DNA from: Hofstenia miamia
Taxonomy: Eukaryota; Xenacoelomorpha; Acoela; Hofsteniidae
Reading direction: 5' to 3'
Assembly (NCBI GenBank): GCA_900660155.1
Contig: CABFPE010000306.1
Coordinates: 380,436 to 410,312, forward strand
DNA: 29,877 nucleotides
Both the position numbers and the translations under genes were made by a program. Positions 23,451 to 29,860 of this stretch are shown piece by piece (within the stretch, counting starts at the first letter, position 1; each line of letters opens with the position of its first letter). The notes beneath the pieces are model-generated. The model was not told the DNA's origin and searched no databases. It worked only from the letters and a program-made list of their open reading frames with translations.

Positions 23451-26400
23451 AGTTATTTCGTTTCGTTAGCGCCAGCATCAATTCATTTCGTCTGTATGGT
23501 CTGAACTGACTTCAAATTTTTGTCATGGATAGCTTATAACGATACCTACAATATGAGATTTGCCTTAAAAACAAACTGATAAATGTTTTCAACGAAATCT
23601 TGTAGTTCTAAGCATAATCGCCCAATGAGGTCCAGTAGCTTGAACTAGTTGAACAAGGTGTGGTAATGAATTTCATTTCCTAGTAGAGGAGCAGTTGCAT
23701 TAGATACCATAGGAAATGATTCAAAAATGAATATTTTATTAAGTGTTAGCTAGAATTGAAATGTTTGTGTTTCTTAGATTTTTGCAAAAAATATATTTAA
23801 AACTTGTAAAAAAGTTTGTTTTTAGTGTGTATTTGTATTTTCACTCCCTCTGGCATAGATCATGATCATGGGATGCTACAGCTCCCACCATTGATATCCG
23901 AACAAGCAAAAAAATTTTGCGAAATAGTCATCTTATTAAAATAGAATATAAACTAGTAGTTCTCTGTCAAACTGACACACGTTTTATTGATTGTACTATA
24001 ATTCATGCATTATTACGGTATGAATTAGCTACATAATTGTTCTTTTATTGTGATTCATGAATTGATGCGTCAATTTAATTCTTCCCCAATAAAAGACTAT
24101 TACTACTACATCATTTTTCACAGTACACATCATTATACATAAACAAAAACAGAACATGACAATCATCATCGATGTTCATTTTAGTACTTAGTGGGGACAC
24201 TCAGAGCCAGTTTGGTAGCGTGTAGGGTTATAGTGCATCTGTACGAAGCATTGATGATGGCTGGAGCTTTCTCATGAAGGATGATCCCGATATCTGCCCA
24301 TAAATTCTCAATGGGGTTCATATCGGGCCTCTGCCCCCGATTATCATCTTGAAAAACTGCTTGAGCTTTAGGATACAGTTCGCCCATAGTAATACGAAGC
24401 TCTCGCTCAAAAATCTGTGTGTACACATTTTGATTCACTCTCTCGCCTTTCACGAAAATCCGAAGTCGTCCGACATCATTATAAGAAAACGCGCCCCAAA
24501 TCATTATGCTTGGAGGATATTTAATTATTGGAAGAATGCACTGATTAGAGAATCGCTCATCTTTGTGTCTCCAAACCTTAATGCTGCCGCGATTTCTGTA
24601 GATGCCGAACGTGCTTTCATCTGTAAAGATCACACTTTTCCAGAAAGATTAATCCTTAACGAGATACTCTTTGGCGAAAAAAACACGCCTATATTGTTGA
24701 TACTCCTTTCGCACAGGGCGTCTAGATTTCAGTCCCGCTTGATTAAGACGTCGTTGAATGGTCCTTACGCTAACATTTGCTACAACACTACCGAACAATC
24801 TGTAAATAGCAGAAGCACTGGAAAACCTGTTCTTCAAACACTGACCAATGCGACGATCAGTTATAGAAGAAGGCTTTTTCATGGCACCACTCTATTTCTT
24901 TGGAGAACCGTCGCCATCAGGAGTTTGTTGCCATCTCTTCTTGATATCACTAACCTTTGACTTGGCGATACCTGTAATATTGACAACAGATCGAATCGTA
25001 GATCCTTCTTTCAATAAGGAAAGGAAACAACACTTGCTTGATTATGAAGCGATATTTCTTTGCATTTCAATATTGGAGAAAAACGCAATCGTTTTGCTTT
25101 TCAACAAGAACACTACAATCAATATTCGTCTACTGTCACTAGGAATGCCTATGCTTCCCGCTATTGAGCGCTGTATGCTGATGAATCATAGCTAGCCAAT
25201 AAGGAATCCTCCAATCAGCACGTGCGGTTGCAGCAATGCATTTGTAATTGTCATTGAGCTGCATATTTGTCGATGATTCTCCAACTAATAGGCTAGGCTT
25301 ATGGCTTTTGTAGGCCTGTGGATTTCTACGATACACCTATTCCAAAAGGAGGTATTATTCGTTTGAAATACTGCTAATGAATATTTATATATCTGTAGAA
25401 ATAGTCAATTTATTCGTATACAGCTATAATCAAATAACTCACGGAATATGCTAGAATTTTGCTCTTGCCCGGATATCAATGGCGGGAGCTGTACATTTTG
25501 GCAATGTATATATAAATTATTGAATTTATGCAATATGAATTGTTTAGATATGCCAACCTAATCTTGAATCTCTTCAATCTAATGATTCATTCAAATATCA
25601 CTGATATCGCGCTTGAGCCTGATAAAACTGTGATCAAGGTAAGCATATGATATTCTAATTTTGAAAATCTTTATCATTCATTCCAGGTTCAGGAAAAGTT
25701 TTGTCTGGGCATGTCAGATGAACAGGCTGTGCAAACACTACAGAACTTACTAGACGTCAGTGTCAATGCCCTGTTCCCCGTCGTCATTGAACAAATACAT
25801 AAGTTTGCAATGGTAATTACATCTAATATTAACTTGAGTTTTAATATTGATGGTAAGGGTATATAAGGTTCTTTAACATAAAATTTCTAAGTTACATAAA
25901 TTCTATAATTCGTTATCTGCATTGAACTTGATTATTTATTCTAGTCATTCGATTATGACATTTTTAGATTCTTTACATAATTGCATCTTCTTGACATTAA
26001 ATGTATTTAAATCGCGGTAGGATTATCACGCGGATCATCATTTAAGACCTAGAAAGTTCTTAAATACAATGATTCGCTTACAGTCATAATCAAGGATTAT
26101 ATAGATTTATTTTTTGTAATATTGGCAATCAGCCTTGATATCATTAGCACCTGGTAAATTTCGTTTGGTTAGAAAAGATGTTATTGATAAAAATTTTGTG
26201 GATTTTGTCCATGCAATTCAATAGGTCATCCGTCAGCAAGAATCTCGCGAAGCCTTTCGAATATATAGATACAATGTTACTGATGTTCTATGGAAATTTA
26301 GCTTCTTACGATTTTGTTTTTGGTCTTTTTAAATACAAGGTCATTAAAATATTGGAGGTAATATTGAAATGTTTTAGAGAAATTCACTGTCTTTTGTTGC

Positions 26401-26531
26401 AAAATTTTGGTTCGATATTGTATTTAGCGCTTAACTTTTAAATTCTGTCATTACTATTTTAGTTTGTTTTATTTACATTTTTAGCTTTAAATATTTAATC
26501 AAATCATTTTTAGTATTGGCGGCAGCTATAG
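5132..26531 (+). CDS. PIK3C3: Class III phosphatidylinositol 3-kinase (VPS34), 19 coding exons
   Basis: Family role: phosphorylates phosphatidylinositol to PI3P on endosomes and autophagosome precursors, as the catalytic subunit of the VPS15/Beclin-1 complexes. Seen here: 19 exons whose phases join without a frame break, 2922 nt or 973 residues from the ATG at 5132. C2 domain about residues 42-200 (SDLYVTC 74-80, WNEW 106-109, VGGTTISLF 141-149); a charged connector to about 310; PIK helical domain about 316-600, split by a long linker 423-550; kinase about 640-973 with K720, GDDLRQDQ 722-729, DRHLDN 828-833, DFG 846-848, ending YWRQL. All catalytic motifs are intact, so the protein should be active. 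Odd points: the linker is near twice the human length, about eight extra residues lie before K720, and the N-terminus is uncertain. No AATAAA is seen in the first 370 nt after the stop. Span includes introns; exons are listed separately. Confidence 0.95.
5491..5634 (+). CDS. PIK3C3: PIK3C3 coding exon 2 (C2 domain)
   Basis: Follows TTTGTAG and completes the split Tyr codon to give RWYWNEW, the counterpart of RWNWNEW in human VPS34. Also carries FTVWDIAG and VGGTTISLF, core strands of the C2 domain. Donor GTATGG at 5635 splits a Gly codon. Intron 2 is 1125 nt and holds a MITE. Confidence 0.95.
6230..6650 (-). repeat. MITE-like repeat in PIK3C3 intron 2 (family A copy 1)
   Basis: Rich in CCCGA and CGGGT motifs foreign to the surrounding AT-rich intron. 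Its reverse complement shares TGTCGGGTCGGG, CTTAGATTGAT and AATGCCAAT blocks, in the same order, with 13686-13870. An inverted pair CCCGATCAAAAT lies near the two ends (about 6238 and 6606). Borders are approximate. Confidence 0.65.
6760..6880 (+). CDS. PIK3C3: PIK3C3 coding exon 3 (C2 domain end)
   Basis: After ATTTAAG (the only AAG acceptor in the gene) the exon reads [19 protein letters not shown] then TPSITPG, matching the human stretch with LKVWPNVEADG and TPG. Donor GTAATT at 6881, phase 0. Intron 3 is 110 nt. Confidence 0.95.
6991..7077 (+). CDS. PIK3C3: PIK3C3 coding exon 4
   Basis: 29 codons in phase 0 after TATATTAG: a basic run (VEQRRRK) then GVDFLDRMA, equivalent to VDWLDRL in human VPS34. 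Donor GTACTA at 7078. Intron 4 is 42 nt, the shortest in the gene. Confidence 0.93.
7120..7215 (+). CDS. PIK3C3: PIK3C3 coding exon 5
   Basis: 32 codons in phase 0: [16 protein letters not shown] then CRVIYFEQ, aligning with the human NESEKR...LMVEF...GIVYYEK segment. Acceptor CCTTAG, donor GTATTG at 7216. Intron 5 is 45 nt. Confidence 0.93.
7261..7332 (+). CDS. PIK3C3: PIK3C3 coding exon 6
   Basis: 24 codons in phase 0 after CATTTTTAG: begins DGEQQ and contains [10 protein letters not shown], counterpart of VKVPDPQMSM. Donor GTAGGA at 7333 opens the 5212-nt intron 6. Confidence 0.92.
7930..8235. mobile_element. 306-bp TA-flanked MITE, imperfect TIRs
   Basis: Left end GGTGTGTT followed by TTTC and GTTAC; right end, inverted, GGGTGTGTTGACTTTCGTAAC. 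TA dinucleotides flank both ends (7928-7929, 8236-8237), as for Tc1/mariner-type insertions. TIRs of about 25 bases with mismatches and small gaps. No coding content. Confidence 0.55.
11271..11490 (+). repeat. Dispersed direct repeat, copy 1
   Basis: Shares a run of more than 80 exact bases, and roughly 85-90% identity overall, with 11871-12085. One frame reads [14 protein letters not shown], stop, [10 protein letters not shown], then after another stop [10 protein letters not shown]. The copies keep similar residues there, so the source may have been coding. Family not recognised. Confidence 0.85.
11871..12085 (+). repeat. Dispersed direct repeat, copy 2
   Basis: Partner of the copy 600 bp upstream. 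Reads [10 protein letters not shown] where copy 1 reads [10 protein letters not shown], then diverges. The copies are separated by about 380 bp of unrelated AT-rich sequence. Confidence 0.85.
12545..12649 (+). CDS. PIK3C3: PIK3C3 coding exon 7
   Basis: 35 codons in phase 0 after a TTTTTAG acceptor. Carries [13 protein letters not shown] and [13 protein letters not shown], equivalent to the ESKHHKLARS and DLKPNAATRDQLN segments of VPS34. Donor GTTAGT at 12650. Intron 7 is 232 nt. Confidence 0.95.
12882..12974 (+). CDS. PIK3C3: PIK3C3 coding exon 8 (helical domain start)
   Basis: 31 codons in phase 0 after [26 protein letters not shown] then a YFL segment, matching the start of the PIK helical domain (human LTYEEQDLVWKFRYYL). 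Donor is a full-consensus GTAAGT at 12975. Intron 8 is 196 nt. Confidence 0.95.
13171..13478 (+). CDS. PIK3C3: PIK3C3 coding exon 9 (helical domain)
   Basis: Residues 345-446 plus two bases. Begins [11 protein letters not shown] and includes [15 protein letters not shown] and [12 protein letters not shown], the conserved repeats of the helical domain. Ends in a basic stretch opening the long linker. Donor GTGAGA at 13479. Intron 9 is 557 nt and holds a MITE copy. Confidence 0.96.
13686..13870 (+). repeat. MITE-like repeat in PIK3C3 intron 9 (family A copy 2)
   Basis: Starts near GATGTCGGGTCGGGTTC and ends near GGATCGGGCTCGG. Related in inverse orientation to the repeat in intron 2. Locally GC-rich against its intron. 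Borders uncertain. Confidence 0.6.
14036..14407 (+). CDS. PIK3C3: PIK3C3 coding exon 10 (extended linker and helical domain)
   Basis: Largest exon, residues 447-570. Most of it is a lineage-specific insert (about 448-548), lysine- and glutamate-rich and predicted helical, in place of the Ser/Pro-rich linker of human VPS34. Homology resumes at [10 protein letters not shown] and NNLFWY. Donor GTATGT at 14408 splits the Trp codon. An ATG-initiated reading from 14055 is only an internal frame segment. Confidence 0.93.
15309..15796 (-). mobile_element. Decayed mariner-type element, transposase C-terminal remnant
   Basis: On the minus strand about 55 codons ending near 15339 read [15 protein letters not shown], then [13 protein letters not shown], the pattern of the C-terminal tail of mariner-like transposases (YNPKPxTLEELK...NGGH). 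Upstream frames are broken. The right edge shows CACCCTGTA (15788-15796), the same end as the neighbouring element; a weak partner TACAGAATGG is at 15309. Confidence 0.55.
15896..16489 (-). mobile_element. Non-autonomous mariner-type transposon
   Basis: Inverted repeats 15896-15926 and 16459-16489 match perfectly over 31 bases including the flanking TA (TACAGGGTGTAACAAAAGTA inward). The 594-bp body keeps only the 3' end of a transposase gene, so it is an internally deleted copy. It ends 19 nt before PIK3C3 exon 11. Confidence 0.93.
16011..16265 (-). pseudogene. Mariner-type transposase C-terminal remnant (84 residues)
   Basis: [20 protein letters not shown] and [11 protein letters not shown] are the C-terminal signature of mariner-like transposases with the HFEH tail. 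The catalytic region is absent because of internal deletion, so the fragment has no activity. Confidence 0.8.
16509..16602 (+). CDS. PIK3C3: PIK3C3 coding exon 11
   Basis: Completes FWY and continues LFVEAND then [11 protein letters not shown] and ILKNSFP, matching YWYVIVE...DPKTHEMY...F in human VPS34. The acceptor TCTTTTAG lies 19 nt after the end of a mariner-type transposon. Donor GTAATT at 16603. Intron 11 is 43 nt. Confidence 0.92.
16646..16717 (+). CDS. PIK3C3: PIK3C3 coding exon 12
   Basis: 24 codons in phase 0 between TTTATTTAG and [26 protein letters not shown] then KMLT. It fits the human AAQQTFVDRLVHLMKAV helix before the kinase domain. The neighbouring frames contain stops, which fixes the splice choice. 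Intron 12 is 498 nt. Confidence 0.88.
17216..17557 (+). CDS. PIK3C3: PIK3C3 coding exon 13 (kinase N-lobe)
   Basis: 114 codons, residues 627-740. A charged coil ([12 protein letters not shown]) leads to [28 protein letters not shown], then [21 protein letters not shown]720 is the ATP-binding lysine. Between FRTE and the lysine strand about eight extra acidic residues (704-714) enlarge the P-loop region against human VPS34. Donor GTGACT at 17558. Confidence 0.97.
17558..18860 (+). other. PIK3C3: PIK3C3 intron 13 (1303 nt)
   Basis: GTGACT to GGTTTAG. Carries the hAT MITE at 18388-18726; the first 800 nt are plain AT-rich sequence with nothing I can name. Confidence 0.85.
18388..18726. mobile_element. 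339-bp hAT-type MITE
   Basis: Ends CAGACTTGTCAAC (left) and, inverted, CAAACTTGTCAAC (right). Flanks GCCCCGTT (18380-18387) and ACCTCGTT (18727-18734) agree at 6 of 8, the hAT duplication length. Subterminal GAGCC/GGCTCG motifs are repeated on both sides. Confidence 0.75.
18861..18998 (+). CDS. PIK3C3: PIK3C3 coding exon 14 (kinase)
   Basis: 46 codons after [27 protein letters not shown] then GFVEFV, aligning without gaps to the human [20 protein letters not shown] segment, which supports this acceptor over the later TGTAAG. Donor GTTGGT at 18999. Intron 14 is 46 nt. Confidence 0.95.
19045..19204 (+). CDS. PIK3C3: PIK3C3 coding exon 15 (catalytic loop)
   Basis: Begins [10 protein letters not shown] directly after the CACTAG acceptor; the TAG itself is an in-frame stop, so the boundary is certain. 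Contains [20 protein letters not shown] then [14 protein letters not shown] (828-833) is the catalytic loop. Donor GTTGGA at 19205. Intron 15 is 50 nt. Confidence 0.97.
19255..19423 (+). CDS. PIK3C3: PIK3C3 coding exon 16 (DFG and activation loop)
   Basis: Reads [20 protein letters not shown] then [14 protein letters not shown]. The Mg-binding DFG is at 846-848 and the PPPMKL activation loop is characteristic of class III kinases. One change from human is Asp for Gly at 852. Ends FQALRR at a weak donor, GTTTTT (19424), opening the 6124-nt intron 16. Confidence 0.97.
20061..20104. repeat. (AT)n microsatellite
   Basis: Alternating AT with interruptions (TTTATATTTA). Confidence 0.95.
20361..20385. 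repeat. (AT)n microsatellite
   Basis: About 12 uninterrupted AT units. Confidence 0.95.
21126..21305. repeat. Degenerate three-copy tandem repeat
   Basis: ACCTGCG recurs at 21128, 21202 and 21294. The first two copies continue into (C)(T/C)A(T/C)GTGTGT, then TAATAAT and CTCAAATA. Spacing is uneven (74 and 92 nt). It produces a spurious 92-residue open frame on the minus strand. Confidence 0.6.
21603..22005. mobile_element. 403-bp hAT-type MITE with CCGAAC subterminal repeats
   Basis: Ends TAGAGGTCGACGG and, inverted, TAGAGCTCGACGG. A perfect 8-bp target duplication CATGAGAA flanks it (21595-21602, 22006-22013). Near both ends CCGAACCGAACC-type repeats occur, a subterminal pattern used for transposase binding in hAT elements. 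Confidence 0.88.
22345..22449. repeat. 26-bp tandem repeat within a probable hAT end
   Basis: Two exact 26-bp units (22345-22370, 22371-22396) starting TTCGGATCGGATCTGG, then a partial GGATCGGATCGG unit. The right edge inverted reads CAGAGATGGAATCGG, resembling a hAT terminus. No matching left end is visible. Confidence 0.7.
23120..23401 (+). mobile_element. hAT transposase C-terminal remnant with right TIR
   Basis: One frame from 23120 reads [20 protein letters not shown], then [14 protein letters not shown], ending at TGA 23291-23293. This is the hAT C-terminal dimerisation block (SFSxLxxIKTYLRSTMxQxRLNxLALLxIE). A TGA at 23132 replaces the usual Arg before SFS. The sequence closing at 23401, inverted, starts CAGAGGCGTAGCTAG, a typical hAT end. 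The rest of the transposase is missing. Confidence 0.85.
23403..23451. repeat. (TA)n microsatellite
   Basis: Interrupted TA tract immediately after the hAT end. Confidence 0.95.
24181..25041 (-). pseudogene. Tc1-type transposase pseudogene
   Basis: Single minus-strand frame from about 25041 to the stop at 24181, broken by in-frame TAG (24892-24894) and TAA (24649-24651). N-terminal helix-turn-helix: [20 protein letters not shown] (residue run near 25010-24950), then [12 protein letters not shown]. Catalytic part: FTDEST, MIWGAFS, QDDN, NPIENLW. Only about ten residues separate the second Asp from the Glu of NPIENLW instead of about 34, so the catalytic core has an internal deletion. No inverted terminal repeats found. 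Inactive. Confidence 0.9.
25548..25638 (+). CDS. PIK3C3: PIK3C3 coding exon 17
   Basis: After TTGTTTAG the exon completes Arg and reads [13 protein letters not shown], then [14 protein letters not shown], nearly identical to human YSNLILNLFSLMV and [11 protein letters not shown]. Donor GTAAGC at 25639. Intron 17 is 48 nt. Confidence 0.97.
25687..25812 (+). CDS. PIK3C3: PIK3C3 coding exon 18
   Basis: 42 codons in phase 0 after TTCCAG, the only CAG acceptor in the gene. Reads [15 protein letters not shown], then the C-terminal helices ending [11 protein letters not shown], matching VVEQIHKFAQ. Donor GTAATT at 25813. Intron 18 is 701 nt. Confidence 0.97.
26514..26531 (+). CDS. PIK3C3: PIK3C3 terminal coding exon 19
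   Basis: Only 18 coding bases: YWRQL then TAG, after a TTTTTAG acceptor. It completes the conserved C-terminal KFAxYWR helix that VPS34 needs for membrane-bound catalysis. The 3' UTR follows; the first AATAAA is at 26904, inside a retrotransposon fragment. Confidence 0.93.
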   Translation, partial: YWRQL

Positions 26532-26740
26532 TTTATTTTTATAGTGTCATTTTTATTTATATTTTTGTTTATAATGTTGTAATAGATTGATTAGCAAGGT
26601 TTTTATGAATATTTCTTAAGTGAATTTAGTTGGTACTTCGTAGGTTGCAGGAAAGGCAATGATATAATCATTTAGCATAGATTTCAATTACTCATCTTTT
26701 AAATTTAAATATGTTTCACTTAATGAATTTTGTAAAGTCC
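26532..26740 (+). other. PIK3C3: PIK3C3 3' flank / presumed 3' UTR
   Basis: T-rich sequence after the stop. No AATAAA or ATTAAA before 26904. Confidence 0.4.
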
Positions 26741-26743
26741 ATG

Positions 26744-26860
26744 CCCCATGCTACACCAACAACTNCCCCCCCCCCAACAAACAACTTTTATTGCCAACTT
26801 TTGTCACCAATTTCTCTCGTCCGAACGAAAAACTTTTGCCGCCATTTGTTTTGGTTTGTT
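26744..26860. repeat. Foldback-family repeat fragment with poly-C and an N
   Basis: CCCATGCTACACCAACAAC, an N (26765) and a C10 run, then GTCACCAATTT and CGTCCGAACGAA. These blocks recur in the element at 28280-28501 (GTCCAATTTTTGTTGATCCGAACGAAC). The N beside the C run suggests an unresolved homopolymer. Confidence 0.6.
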
Positions 26861-26874
26861 ATATCGGTAATTCA

Positions 26875-27400
26875 AAATACAAACTTAATTTCAACAGTGT
26901 TCAAATAAAACAGGTTGAGTCTTTTAAATACCTCGGAATTATTTTTGACAGGAATCTAAATTTTGAAGAGCAACTAAATCATGTTATTAGAAAATGGCCA
27001 TATCGATTAAAACAATTTACTTTCTCAAAAACTCCTAACTAAGCAAAAATCCAATTAATATATGCTCTAATATTAAGTCATTTGAACTGTGCCAACATAC
27101 TCTACAGATTTAAACTACAAATTTCTCATGGAATTCCAAATGTAAATAAATTGGGCTATCAAAGTAGCAGTAAATAATCATAGCTTTAATAAGAATAATG
27201 AATAAAAAAAATTTCAAAATTATTTCTACATCCGCAATGTTACATCTATATAAATATCTTAACGACGTTCTTCAAAATAATTAATAATACTTTCCCATAT
27301 TACAAAAATGACTTTCTTGCTACAAAATTAGTCAATAAGCAAAATAAAAACGCACATAATTGAACCTATTAGGTATAAGAAGCGAATAATGAAAAATTCA
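26875..27400 (+). mobile_element. LINE reverse-transcriptase 3' fragment
   Basis: Reads VQIKQVESFKYLGIIFDRNL then NFEEQLNHVIRK, the conserved KYLGI block downstream of the RT domain in Jockey/CR1-like elements; similarity fades after LIYALILSHLNC near 27080. Better preserved than the copy at 755-3110, which has YKHLGIIDK in the equivalent place. Confidence 0.8.
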
Positions 27401-28279
27401 TTTCTAAACACAGCTATAAATGTGGAGTGAATTATAATATATTAAACAAATAAGCAGATGAGAAAATTTTTGGGGCACCATATATATGTCGTGTGCTTTG
27501 ATATAAATTTACGTTTCACACTAAAAATGTACGATGTTTGCTTTAATAAGCACAAAGTTTGATTTCTGAGATAATTTCAGAGCAACTATTATTTGTTCAA
27601 AATGAAACAAGAAACTTCGGTTGAAGCATTTTGTGTAATAAATACAATCAAGATTAAAAGAATGAGAATTTGTCCATATAGGTTATATCGAAAATACAAG
27701 GCTTTTTCCATTCTGTTCGTTTACATTCATTTATCAAGTAAGCGAGCTCCGCTAGTTGAGTTAATTCATTCCGTGTATTATTAATTATAAATTTAAATTA
27801 GTAGCATAGAAAAACTGCTAATGAATTTGTTGTAATTAAATGCAGTTATCATTTATAAATTACAATGTACACATCTTTATAAGACGTTTAGTCAATATGA
27901 AATTCAAAAACATCACTAAAGATATTTCAAAATTGATTAAATTTGTCAATGTTGGTTTAATCGACGTACATAACAATATGACTAAATCAAAAATGAAAAC
28001 ATAAAAGAAGTTATTCAAGGAGACTAGCTTTTGCCCAACTAAGTAAATGCCTACTCTCATTCCCGAAAAAATCGTAGCTTTCAGTAGAGAAAAACATGCT
28101 CTTTAACACAATTTTGTTCTTGCGAGGTGAATCTACATATTTTATCTGCAGGTAATTTTAAATTTCACAGTCGAAATAAACTCTGAAAACGAATGCTGCA
28201 ATTATAGCTTAGAATTGTTCATTTATCTTTGAAGGTGAGAATTTCTAGAAAATTGGAGAAATTTTCTACGAGCAGAGCA
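27401..28279. other. Intergenic AT-rich DNA
   Basis: No gene or repeat that I can support. Confidence 0.5.
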
Positions 28280-28501
28280 CCCTACTACATGAACAACTTT
28301 TGTCATTTAGTTACTTAACGACTAAAGTTTGGCCAAATGGGCGCTTCACGAACGAATTTCTTGTCCAATTTTTGTTGATCCGAACGAACAACTTTAGTTT
28401 AGATAATTACTCCCAATTTTAGTTATGGGGATGGTATGCTACACGGACGATATTCGTTGGCCAACAAAAATTGGCGACAAAGGTTGTTCGTGCAGCATGG
28501 G
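28280..28501. repeat. 222-bp foldback/MITE-like element
   Basis: Left end CCCTACTACATGAACAACTT; right end, inverted, CCCATGCTGCACGAACAACC, about 20 of 25 bases matching through TTTTGTC. Internally repeats GAACGAA and CAATTTTTGTTGG motifs in both orientations. No clear target duplication. Confidence 0.6.
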
Positions 28502-28713
28502 CTTAAATGTGCTAAAACTTTAAAAAAATAAATCAAATGTAGAAGTTACTATCTCCTATAGTTTTAGTCTCTATTTTAGCCAAACCATTGTGTGATCTAT
28601 TTAATGAATGCATTTTCCTATTATATTTCCATAAACAATTAAATATGGCTGAAGATATTTCTATCATGTAAAATTTCAATAATGAGAAAGCAGAGAATAA
28701 CCGTCCAATATAA

Positions 28714-28763
<50 letters not shown>

Positions 28764-29039
28764 GTGGTTAAGTCAATAAGTAAGTTTCGGTGTACATGTG
28801 TGCCTTCATGCTTAAATGCATGCTTGCGGTTATTTTATATTTTGAAAGTTAAGGTGATTGATTGGTTGACAGAAATATATTTAATTACATGCATGCAAAC
28901 ATTTTTAGATAGAATACTTTTTCTTTCCACAATGAATGCATTTACAAGCAATTATTCAAAATGACACTCGCGTCATTATCAAATTTCTTTGACTCAATTG
29001 TGATACGACAATATACATCAACAGCTATGCAACATTATG
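28502..29039. other. Intergenic, no gene seen
   Basis: AT-rich apart from the (TA)n tract at 28716-28759. It may contain the left end of the mariner element, but no inverted repeat was recognised. Confidence 0.45.
28716..28759. repeat. (TA)n microsatellite
   Basis: About 22 uninterrupted TA units; creates a spurious Tyr-Ile repeat reading on the minus strand. Confidence 0.97.
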
Positions 29040-29790
29040 GGAGAGAATGCGCTATCTATCCAAACAGTAAGAAAATGAGTCAGAGAAATTGTAGGAAGAA
29101 TAGTTGATTTGCATGATGAACAGCGGGGTGGGCGGGCAATCGAAGCAACAACAGATGCCAACATGACCAGAACACAACAACTCTTAGAGGAAGACAATCG
29201 ATGCAGAATTAATGAGCTGGCAGAATAAGTGTGTGTTTCTCATGGTTCGATATATACGATTCTGACTCAGATATTGCACAAATCAAAGAAATGTGCAAAG
29301 TGGATACCACACTTGTTATCCGACGAACAAAAGCATATGTGCATCCAACTCTGCCGAACCAATTTCCAGCACTACCGGGCAGATCAATGTTTTTTAGTCA
29401 AATTGTTACGAAACGTGGGTTTACAGTTAGGATCCTCTTCTGAAGCAACAGTTAGGGTAGACTAGAGGGATGTTGGCGCACCCAGACCAAAGAACATCAT
29501 GCAAAAACAATCATCAACAAAGATTGTGCACATTGTCTTTTTTGACAAACGTGGTATTCTGCTCAACACTGCTGTTCCAACTGGCCAATGCCAATGTGTC
29601 TATGGTGAATACTACAGAGATGTGCTTGTTCGACGATTACGTCCTAGTTTGGTGAGAAATTGCAAAAATCAACGCATTGTTTTCCATCACATCGATGCCT
29701 AATTGTGCAAGATTACTTGAATCGACAAGAGTGGGGCATCTTGCCTCATCCACTGTATTCTCCCGACCTTGTTGCTTTTGTATTTGATAA
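29040..29790 (+). pseudogene. Mariner transposase pseudogene
   Basis: In one frame: ENALSIQTVRK, stop, VREI, LHDEQRGGRAIEATTDANM, RINELAE, stop, VSHGSIYTILTQ, KWIPHLLSDEQK. The site of the first catalytic Asp (usually GDETW) is frame-shifted and lost. Another frame gives VFFDKRGILLNTAVPTGQ and YYRDVLVRRLRPSLVRN, and after a further shift LIVQDYLNRQEWGILPHPLY then SPDL. Several stops and shifts make it dead. The element likely runs to the window edge. Confidence 0.9.
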
Positions 29791-29860
29791 TAATATAAAC
29801 TTTACTTGATTATTTATTGTTTGCTACGTGGAAATGGAAACTTACTTTTTGACCAGAGGG

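Larger units (their letters stand above)
19424..25547 (+). other. PIK3C3: PIK3C3 intron 16 (6124 nt)
   Basis: GTTTTT to TTGTTTAG. Holds two (TA)n tracts, a degenerate tandem repeat, a hAT MITE, a GGATC-repeat block, a hAT transposase tail, a third (TA)n tract and a Tc1 pseudogene. In 19440-20060, 20390-21120, 22450-23119, 23452-24180 and 25042-25547 I see no further supported feature. Confidence 0.85.

Noticed and set aside
24349..24960. 203-residue open frame on the + strand, the longest in the window
   Set aside because: It lies antisense to the Tc1 transposase pseudogene and shows no recognisable domain; a shadow frame.
25139..25336. 65-residue minus-strand frame next to the Tc1 copy
   Set aside because: No recognised motif and not in frame with the transposase; left unannotated.
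28533..28763. Minus-strand frame beginning with Tyr-Ile repeats
   Set aside because: Translation of the (TA)n microsatellite.
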